The notes under the pieces: model-generated
What the model was told of the DNA's origin: nothing
What the model saw: the letters and a program-made list of their open reading frames with translations, nothing else
The model's database searches: none
Made by a program: the position numbers and the translations under genes
From: DASXUX01 sp036504595
Lineage (GTDB): Bacteria > Planctomycetota > SZUA-567 > H5-PLA8
Assembly (NCBI GenBank): GCA_036504595.1
Contig: DASXUX010000050.1
Coordinates: forward strand, 1-64,000
Length of the DNA stretch: 64,000 nt
Reading direction: 5' to 3'
Shown here: positions 33,973 to 42,520 of the stretch, in pieces
Layout of the letters: every line of letters begins with the position of its first letter
Position numbering within the stretch: the first letter of the stretch is position 1

Positions 33973-35739
33973 GTCGCCGTGGTCTTTCGTACGCGCTTGT
34001 TCTGGCGTCTTTTCGCCTCCTACGTCGCGATTCCGGCGCTGGTGGCGTGCGCCCTCGGATTCCTCGCCGCCAACCGCTTGCGCGCGGTTCGTTACGAAGC
34101 GCTGCAACGTTCGCTGTACGAGGAGAGCCGGCTCATCTACTCGCTCATCGCCGAAGATCTGAAAGCCAAACGCCCTGAGCATGCGCGCCAGAAGCTCGCC
34201 GCCCTTTGCTCCTGCGTCGGATGCCGCCTGACCTTGATCGATGACGAAGGGCACGTGATCGCCGACAGTGAGGCCGATCCGTCCACCATGGAGAACCATC
34301 GCCTCCGCCCCGAAATCGTCCAAGCCGCCGCCGAGGGCGAAGGTTCCAGTATCCGCTTCAGCCACACGCTCCAGGAGCAAATGCTCTATCTCGCACACCG
34401 CGCCGAAGAACCTGACGCTGGCATCGTTTACATGCGCCTCGCCATTCCCCTCGCCCAGGTCACCACCGGGCTCCGCATCTTCGACGCCAGCATCGCCGCA
34501 GGCGTCGTCGCCGCGGTCTTGCTCGCGGCATTGGCCAGCGCCTGGCTGGCCTGGCGCCAGGCCGCCACTGTTCTGGAACTCGGCCGGACCGCGCAGGCCG
34601 TCGCTGCCGGCGACCTGAATGCCCGCACCTTTCTTCACGGCGGCGAAGCCGGTGTGCTCGGCGTTGCACTGAACACCCTGGCGCAGAGCCTTGCCGAATC
34701 CAAAGCGCAGGCCGCGCGCGCACGCGACGAACTGCTCGGCATTCTGGAGAGCATGAGCGAGGGCGTGATCGTCACCGATCACGAGCGCCGCATCGTTCTG
34801 GCGAACGCGACAGCCGCCACCATGCTCGACTTCTCGTCCAGCCAGGTCTCCGGCAAAATGCTGTGGGAAGTGATTCGCGAAACACAGGTCCTGCAGGAAG
34901 CTGAATCGGCTGCCAACTCGGCGACCCGGAAGCTGGTGCGTTGCGGCCCTATCCGCGGCCGCTTTGTCGGCGTGACGATTTCGCCCCTTTCGCGTCAGCA
35001 AGGCGCATTGGGTCTGCTGCTGGTTGCGCATGACACGACGGAGGCTGTGCAGTTCCAGGAGCTGCGCAAGGAATTCGTCGCCAACGTGTCGCACGAGCTC
35101 CGCACGCCGCTGACGTTGATCAAAGGCTTCGTTGAAACTCTTCACGACGGCGCATTGCACGATCCCCAAAAGGGTCCGGAATACCTGACGATCATCGAGA
35201 AACACGTCGCGCAGCTCACCAACCTGGTGAACGACCTGCTTGAACTTTCGCGCCTCGAAAGCCGCCCCAGCGTGCCCCATCGCGCTCGGATCAGCCTGGT
35301 CGATCTCATTCGCAAAGTCGCCGATCTGATGCAGCCGGCCGCACAGAAGAAGCGGCAGGCATTGTCGATCATGCTTCCACCTGTCCTGCCAGTTGTCAGC
35401 GGCGACGCCGATTATCTGGAACGTGCTGTCTCAAACCTGCTCGACAACGCCATCAAATACACGCCCGAGAATGGCTCCATCCGTGTATCTGCCGAGGCCG
35501 TCAACTCAAAGATCGTTATCGAAGTCGCCGACAACGGCATCGGCATCCCGCCCGCCGATCTGCCTCGAATCTTCGAACGCTTCTACCGCGTGGACAAATC
35601 GCGCTCCCGCGAAATGGGCGGCACGGGCTTGGGACTGGCCATCGTCAAACATATCGCGCAAGTCCATGGCGGGAGCGTCGAAGTGGAGAGTCAACAGGGT
35701 AAAGGCTCGGTATTTCGGGTCGTCCTGCCCGTTGCATAA
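33934..35739 (+). CDS. phoR: Phosphate sensor histidine kinase PhoR
   Basis: A 601-residue kinase. The first membrane helix is at about 20-40 of this start, with a periplasmic region to about 185 (including CSCVGCRLTLIDDEGHVIADSEAD, a PhoR-type sensor). The second helix is at about 190-215, followed by HAMP, then PAS (about 270-370), H-box NVSHELRTPLTLIKG, N-box NLLDNAIKY and G-boxes ADNGIGIP and GGTGLGLAIVKHI. The start is ambiguous because heptamer arrays cover it: ATG 33934 has GGGAG 9 nt upstream; ATG 33964 and TTG 33871 are alternatives. The LDPEPRTMDP N-terminus would be repeat-encoded. It is last in the pst operon. Confidence 0.92.
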   Translation: MPSLDPEPRTMDPVAVVFRTRLFWRLFASYVAIPALVACALGFLAANRLRAVRYEALQRSLYEESRLIYSLIAEDLKAKRPEHARQKLAALCSCVGCRLTLIDDEGHVIADSEADPSTMENHRLRPEIVQAAAEGEGSSIRFSHTLQEQMLYLAHRAEEPDAGIVYMRLAIPLAQVTTGLRIFDASIAAGVVAAVLLAALASAWLAWRQAATVLELGRTAQAVAAGDLNARTFLHGGEAGVLGVALNTLAQSLAESKAQAARARDELLGILESMSEGVIVTDHERRIVLANATAATMLDFSSSQVSGKMLWEVIRETQVLQEAESAANSATRKLVRCGPIRGRFVGVTISPLSRQQGALGLLLVAHDTTEAVQFQELRKEFVANVSHELRTPLTLIKGFVETLHDGALHDPQKGPEYLTIIEKHVAQLTNLVNDLLELSRLESRPSVPHRARISLVDLIRKVADLMQPAAQKKRQALSIMLPPVLPVVSGDADYLERAVSNLLDNAIKYTPENGSIRVSAEAVNSKIVIEVADNGIGIPPADLPRIFERFYRVDKSRSREMGGTGLGLAIVKHIAQVHGGSVEVESQQGKGSVFRVVLPVA

Positions 35740-35799
35740 GCTTCAACAAAATTCATCCGAAGCTGTGGACAACCAATATCGGTGCACGTTTACTCATAT

Positions 35800-35874
35800 A
35801 TGGAACAGGTGCTCTCGACACTTCCGGACCTCCTGGAGACATTGTCTTTGGAAACGAAGGAACCGCACGCATGA
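35800..35874 (+). CDS. Short ORF coupled to the PqqD-like gene (24 residues)
   Basis: ATG at 35800 opens a 24-codon frame, MEQVLSTLPDLLETLSLETK then EPHA. Its TGA overlaps the ATG of the PqqD-like gene by 4 nt (ATGA), the same coupling seen throughout this operon. The peptide is acidic and Leu-rich, with no Cys. There is no clear ribosome-binding site, and one might extend it to GTG at 35782. It could be a leader peptide, a precursor for the PqqD-like protein, or chance. Confidence 0.3.
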   Translation: MEQVLSTLPDLLETLSLETKEPHA

Positions 35875-36107
35875 GCAGGCTTTCAAGATTGGCGCTGAAC
35901 GATGAAGGCTTTGTTTTTGATCCGGCCACCGGCGACAGCTTTCTCGTTAACCGCTGCGGGCTGCTCATCCTGCGCGCGCTGAACGATGGCAAGAACAATA
36001 AGGAAGTCATCCAAGCGGTGGCGGACGATTACGAGGTTTCGGCGGAAGATGCGGAGCGCGACGTGGCGGACTTCCGCAGCCAGTTGAAGTCACTGGGCAT
36101 CGAGTAG
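35871..36107 (+). CDS. PqqD-like peptide-binding (RRE) protein
   Basis: A 78-residue stand-alone PqqD-family protein, the RiPP recognition element fold that binds leader peptides and presents them to modifying enzymes. Visible family features are GFVFDPATGDSFLVNRCGLLILRAL (beta hairpin plus first helix) and AEDAERDVADFRSQLKSLGI (third helix). GAAGGA lies 9 nt upstream. It is followed by ATP-grasp, PLP decarboxylase, UT-M23 and TPR genes, all overlapping or abutting, so it almost surely serves that pathway. No radical SAM enzyme is present, so this is not PQQ biosynthesis. A likely ligand is the YEKP-containing N-terminus of the decarboxylase. Confidence 0.88.
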   Translation: MSRLSRLALNDEGFVFDPATGDSFLVNRCGLLILRALNDGKNNKEVIQAVADDYEVSAEDAERDVADFRSQLKSLGIE

Positions 36108-36121
36108 CGTTGGCGAACATC

Positions 36122-37162
36122 ATGGACAAGTTATTCATCGGCGTTTCTGGCATCAACGCTGCCGATAACCCGGGACCGGGAATCGGCGTCGCTCGAAGTC
36201 TGCGCGAAGACAAGGACTTGAACGTCGAGATCGTGGGCCTTGCGTACGATGCCATGGAGCCCGGCATCTACATGGACTGGGTCGTCGATAAGTCCTACAT
36301 CATGCCCTACCCTTTCGGCGGCGGTGAAGCCTACGTCAACCGTCTGCTCCATATCAAGCAGACCCACGGCCTCGATTTTATCTTCCCCAATCTCGATGCC
36401 GAACTGCCCGTCTTCATCCAGTATGCCAAAGTGCTCGCGCAGAACGGCATCCAGACATTTCTGCCCAGCATGGAACAGTTCAAACTGCGCGGCAAAGACC
36501 GTCTCCAGGAATTGGCCGAGAAGATCAAGGTGCGGATCCCGCGCACGAAAGTAGTCACCTCGCGCGAGAGCCTTTCCGTCGCCGTTGAGGAGCTCGGGCT
36601 TCCCGTGATGGTGAAGGGCATTTTCTACAAGGCCTACCGCGCGACGACAATGGCGGAGGTGCACCAGCACTTCAGCGAGGTCGTTTCCGAGTGGGGTTAC
36701 CCGGTCATCGTGCAGGAGATCATCAGCGGCGACGAACTGAACGTGGTCGGCCTGGGCGATGGCGAGGGCCAGACGCTGGGCATGGTGGGCATGAAGAAGA
36801 TCATGATCACCTCGCTTGGCAAGATTTGGACGGGAGTCACCGTCAAACACGAAGGCATGCTCGCCGCGGCTGAGGCATTCGTCCGCGAATACAAATGGCG
36901 GGGTCCCTTTGAACTGGAATGCATCGTCAAAAACGATGACGTTTACCTGATCGAGATCAATCCACGTTTTCCGGCGTGGTCGTACTTCGCGACCGGCGTG
37001 GGCATCAATCTGCCCAGCCGTATGCTGCGCCGTCTGTTGGGAATGAAGGCGCCGGATACTCTGCACTACCCGGCGGGAAAACTCTTCGTCCGCTACAGTT
37101 TCGACATGGTCACCGACATGGATCTATTCCAAAAAGCCGTAACACGAGGGGAAGCGCCGTGA
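36122..37162 (+). CDS. ATP-grasp ligase, substrate unknown
   Basis: A 346-residue ATP-grasp protein of the carbamoyl-phosphate synthase/carboxylate-amine ligase type. The N-terminal pre-ATP domain (IGVSGINAADNPGPGIGVARSL) resembles a CarB-like fold. ATP-binding residues are in GLPVMVKGIFYKAYRATT and VIVQEIISGDEL. The metal-binding motif FELECIVKNDDVYLIEINPRFPAW has the typical E...E-I-N-P-R. The start may be ATG 36122 or TTG 36110. The stop overlaps the GTG start of the decarboxylase gene (GTGA). Such ligases form amide or peptide bonds through acyl-phosphates. Here it would act with a PLP enzyme and an RRE protein. Confidence 0.88.
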   Translation: MDKLFIGVSGINAADNPGPGIGVARSLREDKDLNVEIVGLAYDAMEPGIYMDWVVDKSYIMPYPFGGGEAYVNRLLHIKQTHGLDFIFPNLDAELPVFIQYAKVLAQNGIQTFLPSMEQFKLRGKDRLQELAEKIKVRIPRTKVVTSRESLSVAVEELGLPVMVKGIFYKAYRATTMAEVHQHFSEVVSEWGYPVIVQEIISGDELNVVGLGDGEGQTLGMVGMKKIMITSLGKIWTGVTVKHEGMLAAAEAFVREYKWRGPFELECIVKNDDVYLIEINPRFPAWSYFATGVGINLPSRMLRRLLGMKAPDTLHYPAGKLFVRYSFDMVTDMDLFQKAVTRGEAP

Positions 37163-38517
37163 AAAGTACGTACGAAAAACCGGTGATCAAAAAGCTCCAG
37201 GGCGGCCTGATGAACAAGTTCGGCCGCAGCCCCGCCTACGCGCGCAAAGTGCGGGAGGAAATCGATGGCGTTCCAGTCGCCAAACTTGTGGAGCAATTCG
37301 GTTCGCCGCTGTTTGTGTATTCAGAAAAGACGCTGCGCTATCGCTACCGCCAGATGCACACCGCATTCTCCACCCGCTATCCCAACGTGGCCTTCGGCTG
37401 GTCCTACAAGACAAACTATTTGCAGGCGATCTGCGCGCTGATGCATCGCGAAGGCGCGCTGGCCGAAGTGGTTTCTGAAATGGAGTACGACAAAGCACGC
37501 GGGATGGGGATTCCAGGCGACCAGATCATTTTCAATGGGCCATACAAGCCGCTCCCGGTGCTCGAGAAAGCCGCCCGCGAGGGCGCGATGATCCACATCG
37601 ACCACCTCGACGAAATTTCCGATCTCGAGAAAGTCGCCACAAAACTCCGCCGGGAACTGCGCGTGGCCCTGCGGCTGAATCTGGATGCGGGCATCTATCC
37701 GCAGTGGTCGCGCTTCGGCTTCAACCTGGAAAACGGCCAGGCGCTCGACGCTGTAAAGCGCATCGTCAACGGCCGCAAGCTGACAATCGTCGGCTTGCAC
37801 TGCCACTTGGGCACTTTCATTCTCGATCCCGCGGCCTATGCACGGCAGGTGACCAAACTTGCCGCGTTTTCGTACCAGCTTCAAGACGATTTCCATCTCT
37901 CGATCGAGTACCTCGACATCGGTGGCGGCTTTCCATCACGGAACCGTCTCAAAGGCGTTTACCTTCCGGCCGACATCGCCGTGCCCTCGGTGGACACTTA
38001 CGCCGAACAGATCACTGAGGCTCTGTCGCGCGCGCTGCGCCCCGGAGATTTTCCGAAGCTGATCTTGGAGTCTGGCCGAGGTCTGGTCGATGAGGCCGGA
38101 GTGTTGATCACAACCGTCGCGGCTGCAAAGCGGCTTCCCGATGGCACGCGCGCGTACGTGATCGACGCCGGCATCAACCTGCTGCCGACGTCGTACTGGT
38201 ATAATTTCAACATTGAAATGGATCGCGAGGTCCAAGGCATCAACGAAAACAGCGTGATCTACGGTCCACTCTGCATGAACATCGACGTCGTCAGCGACTT
38301 GGCGCCGTTGCCGCCCATGACGCGCGGCACGCGCTTGATCTTTTCGCCCGTCGGCGCGTACAACAATACGCAGTGGAACCAATTCATCACGTATCGTCCC
38401 AACGTCGTGCTGGTGGGCGAGAACGGCGAGGTCGATGTCATTCGTGAGGCTGAGGACCTCAGCGACATCTGCCGACGCGAGAAACTTCCGAAGCGACTGC
38501 TGCCGGGGAAGAGCTAA
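37159..38517 (+). CDS. Fold-type III PLP decarboxylase with RiPP-leader-like N-terminus
   Basis: A 452-residue protein related to diaminopimelate/ornithine decarboxylases. The PLP lysine is in FGWSYKTNY (Lys84), and the family's H-C-H-L-G-T motif, a GGGFPSRN loop, ESGRGLVDEAG and GPLCMNID (partner-site Cys) are all present. The first 22 residues (MKSTYEKPVIKKLQGGLMNK then FG) precede the fold and contain YEKPVI, matching the YxxPxL leader motif recognised by stand-alone RRE proteins in lasso-peptide systems. A PqqD-like RRE gene is two genes upstream. The real substrate is not apparent; it is not the lysA of a lysine operon. GTG start at 37159, GTGA overlap with the ATP-grasp gene; stop abuts the next ATG. 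Confidence 0.88.
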   Translation: MKSTYEKPVIKKLQGGLMNKFGRSPAYARKVREEIDGVPVAKLVEQFGSPLFVYSEKTLRYRYRQMHTAFSTRYPNVAFGWSYKTNYLQAICALMHREGALAEVVSEMEYDKARGMGIPGDQIIFNGPYKPLPVLEKAAREGAMIHIDHLDEISDLEKVATKLRRELRVALRLNLDAGIYPQWSRFGFNLENGQALDAVKRIVNGRKLTIVGLHCHLGTFILDPAAYARQVTKLAAFSYQLQDDFHLSIEYLDIGGGFPSRNRLKGVYLPADIAVPSVDTYAEQITEALSRALRPGDFPKLILESGRGLVDEAGVLITTVAAAKRLPDGTRAYVIDAGINLLPTSYWYNFNIEMDREVQGINENSVIYGPLCMNIDVVSDLAPLPPMTRGTRLIFSPVGAYNNTQWNQFITYRPNVVLVGENGEVDVIREAEDLSDICRREKLPKRLLPGKS

Positions 38518-40683
38518 ATGTTGCAGCGCCTCAAAGCGATCATCAGCAGCTACCCGGAGATCCTCTTCCTTCACGGAAAGCTCCCGGGACTGGTCCTGTG
38601 CGCGGTACTACTCTTGAATCCGAGCGCCGTCTTGACCGGCATGATCGCCGTGGTTGCGGCACTCAGCTTTTCGTACCTGGTCCACATGGAGGACGAATTC
38701 GCGGCATCGGGCGCGCATACGTACAACCCGCTGCTTGTCGGTCTATCGGTCGGCTACATGTATCAGATCACATGGGTAACAGTAGGGTTGGCCATCGTCG
38801 CGGGCTTGCTCACGTTTCTTGCGACGGCGATGTTGATCCATCTCTTCCAATTATACCTGAAGCTGCCTGTGCTCAGCGTGCCATTCTGTGTCGTCAGCGC
38901 GATTCTGGGCTTGGCTGTCTTCCACTATCATGACTCTCTCCACCCCGCCCTTCCGGCTACAACGCTCACGCGCTTCGATCCCGAGCTTCCTCTTTGGGCC
39001 GCCGGATACTTCAAGTCGTTCAGCGCGATCCTGTTCTCTCCCAGCGTGCTCGTCGGGATCGTCTTCAGTCTCATGGTGCTCTACTGCTCGCGAATTCTGT
39101 TCCTTCTCTCCATTCTTGGCTATGCCGTAGGCACGTTTTTCCGCGCGCAGTTGCTGGGCTCCTCAAGCCTCGCTTTGCAGGATCTGACCGGTTTCAACTT
39201 TATCCTCATCGCCATGGCGCTCGGCGGTGTTTTTCTGGTGCCTTCCCTCAGAAGCTATCTCCTCGCCGTGATCGCCGTCGCACTGTCCGCCGTTGTGCTG
39301 GACTCAGCCCATGTCTTTACGGATTCGACAGGCGTTCGCACAGCCATTCTCCCCTTCAACGTGATCACGCTCGCGGTCATTTATGTGCTCGGCGTTGCGC
39401 GCTCTCCGTTCCTGGCGTGGAGCCCCGGCCGCACCCCCGAGGAAACCTTGGAGAATGTCCTGGCCGATCGCTTGCGCTATCGCGGCCAGCAGCAAACGCT
39501 CTTTCTGCCCTTCTCCGGAAAATGGAAGGTCTGGCAGAGCTTCGACGGCAAATGGACGCACAAGGGCTCGAGCCGCTACGCGTGCGACTTTGTGGTCGTC
39601 GATGACGCCGGCCGCACCTGCAGCGCCGGCGGAAGCCGCCTCGATGACTTCTTTGCGTTCCGCAAGCCCGTGCTCTCGCCCGTTCGCGGGTGGGTGATCA
39701 AAGTCCTGGACACTCTCCCCGATAACGCGCCCGCCCGCGTTGCGGCGAGCGACCAGTCGGGCAATTTCGTTTTGCTGAAGGACGTCCGCGGCTTTTATGT
39801 CAAGCTTTGCCACTTCGCGGAGAAATCCATCCGCGCTGCCGAAGGTCAGTGGGTGGAGCGCGGACAGATCCTAGGCTTATGCGGCAATTCAGGCTATTCG
39901 CCGCAGCCGCATATTCACGTTCAGGTCCAGGCGGGTGAATCCAACAGCGCAGCCACCATTCCATTCAGTTTCGTGAACTACATCGACGGCGACGAATACC
40001 ATGCCAACGACGTTCCCGCACTGGATCACGAAATCGAGCCGCTTTATCCCGACAAACGGCTGGACGCTCTCGTCAACTTTGTGCTCGATGAAACGCAGAA
40101 CTTCACCGTCCATCGCGGCGAGCGCGAGATCGGCCGCTTAGCGATGAAGGTCTGCATGGCGCTGGACGGCTCATTCCATTTCGCATCCGATCGCGGAAAG
40201 CTCCACTTTGGACGTCACGAAGGCACATTCTATTTTTATCGAGCTGATGGCGACGATCCATGGCTGCAGCTTCTGTTGCTTGCGCTTCCCCGCTTGCCGC
40301 TGGCCTACCGCGAAGGCATGGCGTGGAATGACTACGTTCCCGTCGGCCTTGCGACGCATGGAATCAAACGCGCCCTCGTGCGCTTCCTCAGTTCGTTCTA
40401 TCCAGACCTGGCAAAGATCCGCGTTGTGCAGACATTCACCGCGCGCAATCGCATCGAAACTCGCATTGAATCGCAACTGCTGGGTGTTCGACAAACAGCG
40501 ACGATCGAACTCGACGACCGGAAAGGCTTCGCCTCCATCAAGTGCGGTGACGTTGAACTTCGCAGGCTGAAAGAAGAGCCTGTAACCGCCGAACATGAGT
40601 CCCCCCTTGCACCTATCGCGGAGATCGCTGCCGCGCCGACAAGATCCCCAAACGAAGTTTCCGAAAGGAGCGCTGCCCTGTGA
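38518..40683 (+). CDS. Urea-transporter-like domain fused to M23 metallopeptidase
   Basis: A 721-residue fusion. Residues about 15-300 form a urea-transporter-like membrane domain with about ten helices and two half-repeats; recognisable are YNPLLVGLSVGYMY and LTGFNFILIAMALGGVF. Residues about 315-510 are an M23 (LytM/lysostaphin-type) zinc peptidase: first ligands in THKGSSRYACDF (His and Asp), last in PQPHIHVQVQ (HxH), and GNSGYSPQ loop. The C-terminal 200 residues are beta-rich (FHFASDRGKLHFGRHEG) and unassigned. It starts directly at the decarboxylase stop and overlaps the TPR gene (GTGA). The peptidase may cleave the operon's modified product or a wall peptide, and the membrane domain may export or import a small amide; both are inferences. 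Confidence 0.85.
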   Translation: MLQRLKAIISSYPEILFLHGKLPGLVLCAVLLLNPSAVLTGMIAVVAALSFSYLVHMEDEFAASGAHTYNPLLVGLSVGYMYQITWVTVGLAIVAGLLTFLATAMLIHLFQLYLKLPVLSVPFCVVSAILGLAVFHYHDSLHPALPATTLTRFDPELPLWAAGYFKSFSAILFSPSVLVGIVFSLMVLYCSRILFLLSILGYAVGTFFRAQLLGSSSLALQDLTGFNFILIAMALGGVFLVPSLRSYLLAVIAVALSAVVLDSAHVFTDSTGVRTAILPFNVITLAVIYVLGVARSPFLAWSPGRTPEETLENVLADRLRYRGQQQTLFLPFSGKWKVWQSFDGKWTHKGSSRYACDFVVVDDAGRTCSAGGSRLDDFFAFRKPVLSPVRGWVIKVLDTLPDNAPARVAASDQSGNFVLLKDVRGFYVKLCHFAEKSIRAAEGQWVERGQILGLCGNSGYSPQPHIHVQVQAGESNSAATIPFSFVNYIDGDEYHANDVPALDHEIEPLYPDKRLDALVNFVLDETQNFTVHRGEREIGRLAMKVCMALDGSFHFASDRGKLHFGRHEGTFYFYRADGDDPWLQLLLLALPRLPLAYREGMAWNDYVPVGLATHGIKRALVRFLSSFYPDLAKIRVVQTFTARNRIETRIESQLLGVRQTATIELDDRKGFASIKCGDVELRRLKEEPVTAEHESPLAPIAEIAAAPTRSPNEVSERSAAL

Positions 40684-41909
40684 AAACCACCCGCTATACA
40701 CGCAAGGCTCTCTCGTTCGCTCTAGCGCTCGCGCTAACGGCAGCCTCAAGCACTGCGCAGACCTCGGGCGAAACGGACGCCGGCACCCCGGCTCTCTACG
40801 CGCGATCCTACGAACTCGAAGGGAAGCGCGAGTACGCAGAGGCGCTGAAGGCAATCCACTCCATCAGCCCGAAGGACAAGAACACATACTTTTTCTTTCT
40901 GCGTCTGGCCTGGCTCTACAACTGCAGCGGCAAGTATGAGGACGCCATTCTCCACTACGATAAGGCCAGCCGGGTAGCCCTCGGCGCCACGGAGCCGCTG
41001 CTTGGCAAACTTTCCGCCGAAGCTGCAGCAGCCAAATGGGAAGACGCAGAAAAGACGGCCATGGCAGTACTGAAGTCTGACCTGAAGAATTACACGGCTC
41101 GCAGCAGCCTTGCTTACGCGCAATTCATGCACCGCCGCTACCGCGACGCACAAGAGGGCTATGAGGAAGTCCTGAAGCTTTACCCTAGCGATGTCACCAT
41201 GCAGTCGGGACTTGGCTGGTCGCTGATCTGGCAGGGCAAACGCCGTGAGGCCATAAAGGTCTTCCGAGACGTGTTGGAAGTCTCACCAAACAACCCCGCG
41301 ATCATGAAGAGTCTGGGCAAGGATGCTCCCGACGGCCCCAGCATCTCGGCAAACGCTTACCAGCGCTCCTATCAAGCCGAGGCCGAAGGTAATTACGTCG
41401 AAGCGTTGAAAGCCATGGACGAGGTCGCGGGAGAAGCGAAGCTCACGCACACCTACAATCTGCGCTGCGGTTGGCTCAACTATTTGAACGCGCAATACGA
41501 GAAGGCCATTACCGGCTATTCGGCGGCTTTGCGGTTCGCGCCGGGAACCGTCCAAGCCTTGCTGGGAAGACTCTCCGCGGAGACCGTGATGGGAAAGTGG
41601 GAGGATGTCACCAAGACGGCCGACGCTATTCTGCGTGTCGATCCTAAGAACTACATTGCGCGCAGCAAAGCCGCGTATGCGTTGTTCTCGCTGAACAGGT
41701 TTCAGGATTCCGAACGCATATACCAGGAACTTGCGCGAGAGTATCCTGGCGATCTCTCTGCCCATTCAGGCGTGGGCTGGTGCCAGCTTAAGCTCGACAA
41801 GAAGACCGAGGCTACGCGGGAGTTTAAAAATATTCTTCAGTTCTACCCCGCGCATGAACTAGCCGCGAAAGGTCTGGAACTGCTTCAGCCAACCAAGCCT
41901 GCGCAGTAG
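40680..41909 (+). CDS. Exported TPR-repeat protein
   Basis: A 409-residue periplasmic protein with a signal peptide (GTG start, MKTTRYTRKALSFALALALTAASS). At least eight TPR-like helix pairs follow, arranged as an internal duplication: blocks around 37-190 and 225-400 both run YARSYELEGKREYAEALKAI / YQRSYQAEAEGNYVEALKAM, then YNCSGKYEDAILHYDKA / YLNAQYEKAITGYSAA. The duplicated layout suggests two equivalent binding grooves. It is the last gene of the operon (GTGA overlap), so it probably scaffolds the PqqD/decarboxylase pathway at the membrane. The convergent ubiX gene ends 5 bp later. Confidence 0.85.
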   Translation: MKTTRYTRKALSFALALALTAASSTAQTSGETDAGTPALYARSYELEGKREYAEALKAIHSISPKDKNTYFFFLRLAWLYNCSGKYEDAILHYDKASRVALGATEPLLGKLSAEAAAAKWEDAEKTAMAVLKSDLKNYTARSSLAYAQFMHRRYRDAQEGYEEVLKLYPSDVTMQSGLGWSLIWQGKRREAIKVFRDVLEVSPNNPAIMKSLGKDAPDGPSISANAYQRSYQAEAEGNYVEALKAMDEVAGEAKLTHTYNLRCGWLNYLNAQYEKAITGYSAALRFAPGTVQALLGRLSAETVMGKWEDVTKTADAILRVDPKNYIARSKAAYALFSLNRFQDSERIYQELAREYPGDLSAHSGVGWCQLKLDKKTEATREFKNILQFYPAHELAAKGLELLQPTKPAQ

Positions 41910-41914
41910 TTCGG

Positions 41915-42520
41915 CTAAAGTCGCTCGCCCCAACGCGGACCAAAGTCGTGCTCCACACCCAAGTGATCGAGCACGCGCGCGACGATGAAGTTCACCATGT
42001 CATCGATCGACTGGGGCTTGCCATAAAAGCCGGGGCATGCCGGCAGTACCACGACGCCCATCTGCGAAAGCCGCAGCAGATTTTCCAGATGGAGTGTCGA
42101 GAACGGCGTTTCGCGCGGGACAAGCAACAACTTGCGGCGTTCCTTCAGCACAACGTCAGCGGTGCGTTGGATCAAGTCGTCGCTCAGTCCGTGCGCAATC
42201 GCGGCAACGCAACCCATCGAACAGGGAACAACCGCCAGCGCCTCCAACCGGAAACTGCCCGACGCGAGCGCCGCGCCGATGTTGTCGTTGCGGTGATAGA
42301 CCGCACGCTCTAAATTTGGCACGCCCAAACCGGACAGTTTGGCAGCCTGGACATCGATCTCTATGCCTTGCTCTACGGCAAGCACCTGCTGCGCCGACTT
42401 GGAGATCGTCAGGTGGACCTCCACGCCTCTCTGTCTCAGCAGCGCCTCAAGCACCCGCAGGCCGTACACGGTCCCGCTGGCGCCGGTGATAGCCAGAGCG
42501 ATACGCCGGGGTTTGCTCAT
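41915..42520 (-). CDS. ubiX: Flavin prenyltransferase UbiX
   Basis: A 201-residue UbiX/Pad1 homologue, which makes prenylated FMN for UbiD-type decarboxylases. The N-terminus ALAITGASGTVYGLRVLEAL is the classical FMN-binding start (GASG). Family stretches VVPCSMGCVAAIAHGLSDDLIQRTADVVLKERR (shortened: about 96-128), VPRETPFSTLHLENLLRL and PACPGFYGKPQSIDDMVNF follow. Length is typical. It overlaps the upstream YkgJ-type gene by 4 nt (ATGA). No ubiD gene is in the window. Confidence 0.96.
   Translation of the reverse strand: MSKPRRIALAITGASGTVYGLRVLEALLRQRGVEVHLTISKSAQQVLAVEQGIEIDVQAAKLSGLGVPNLERAVYHRNDNIGAALASGSFRLEALAVVPCSMGCVAAIAHGLSDDLIQRTADVVLKERRKLLLVPRETPFSTLHLENLLRLSQMGVVVLPACPGFYGKPQSIDDMVNFIVARVLDHLGVEHDFGPRWGERL

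Noticed and set aside
35871..37162. PQQ biosynthesis operon because of the PqqD-like gene
   Set aside because: No pqqA, pqqB, pqqC or radical SAM pqqE is present; the neighbours are ATP-grasp and a PLP enzyme.
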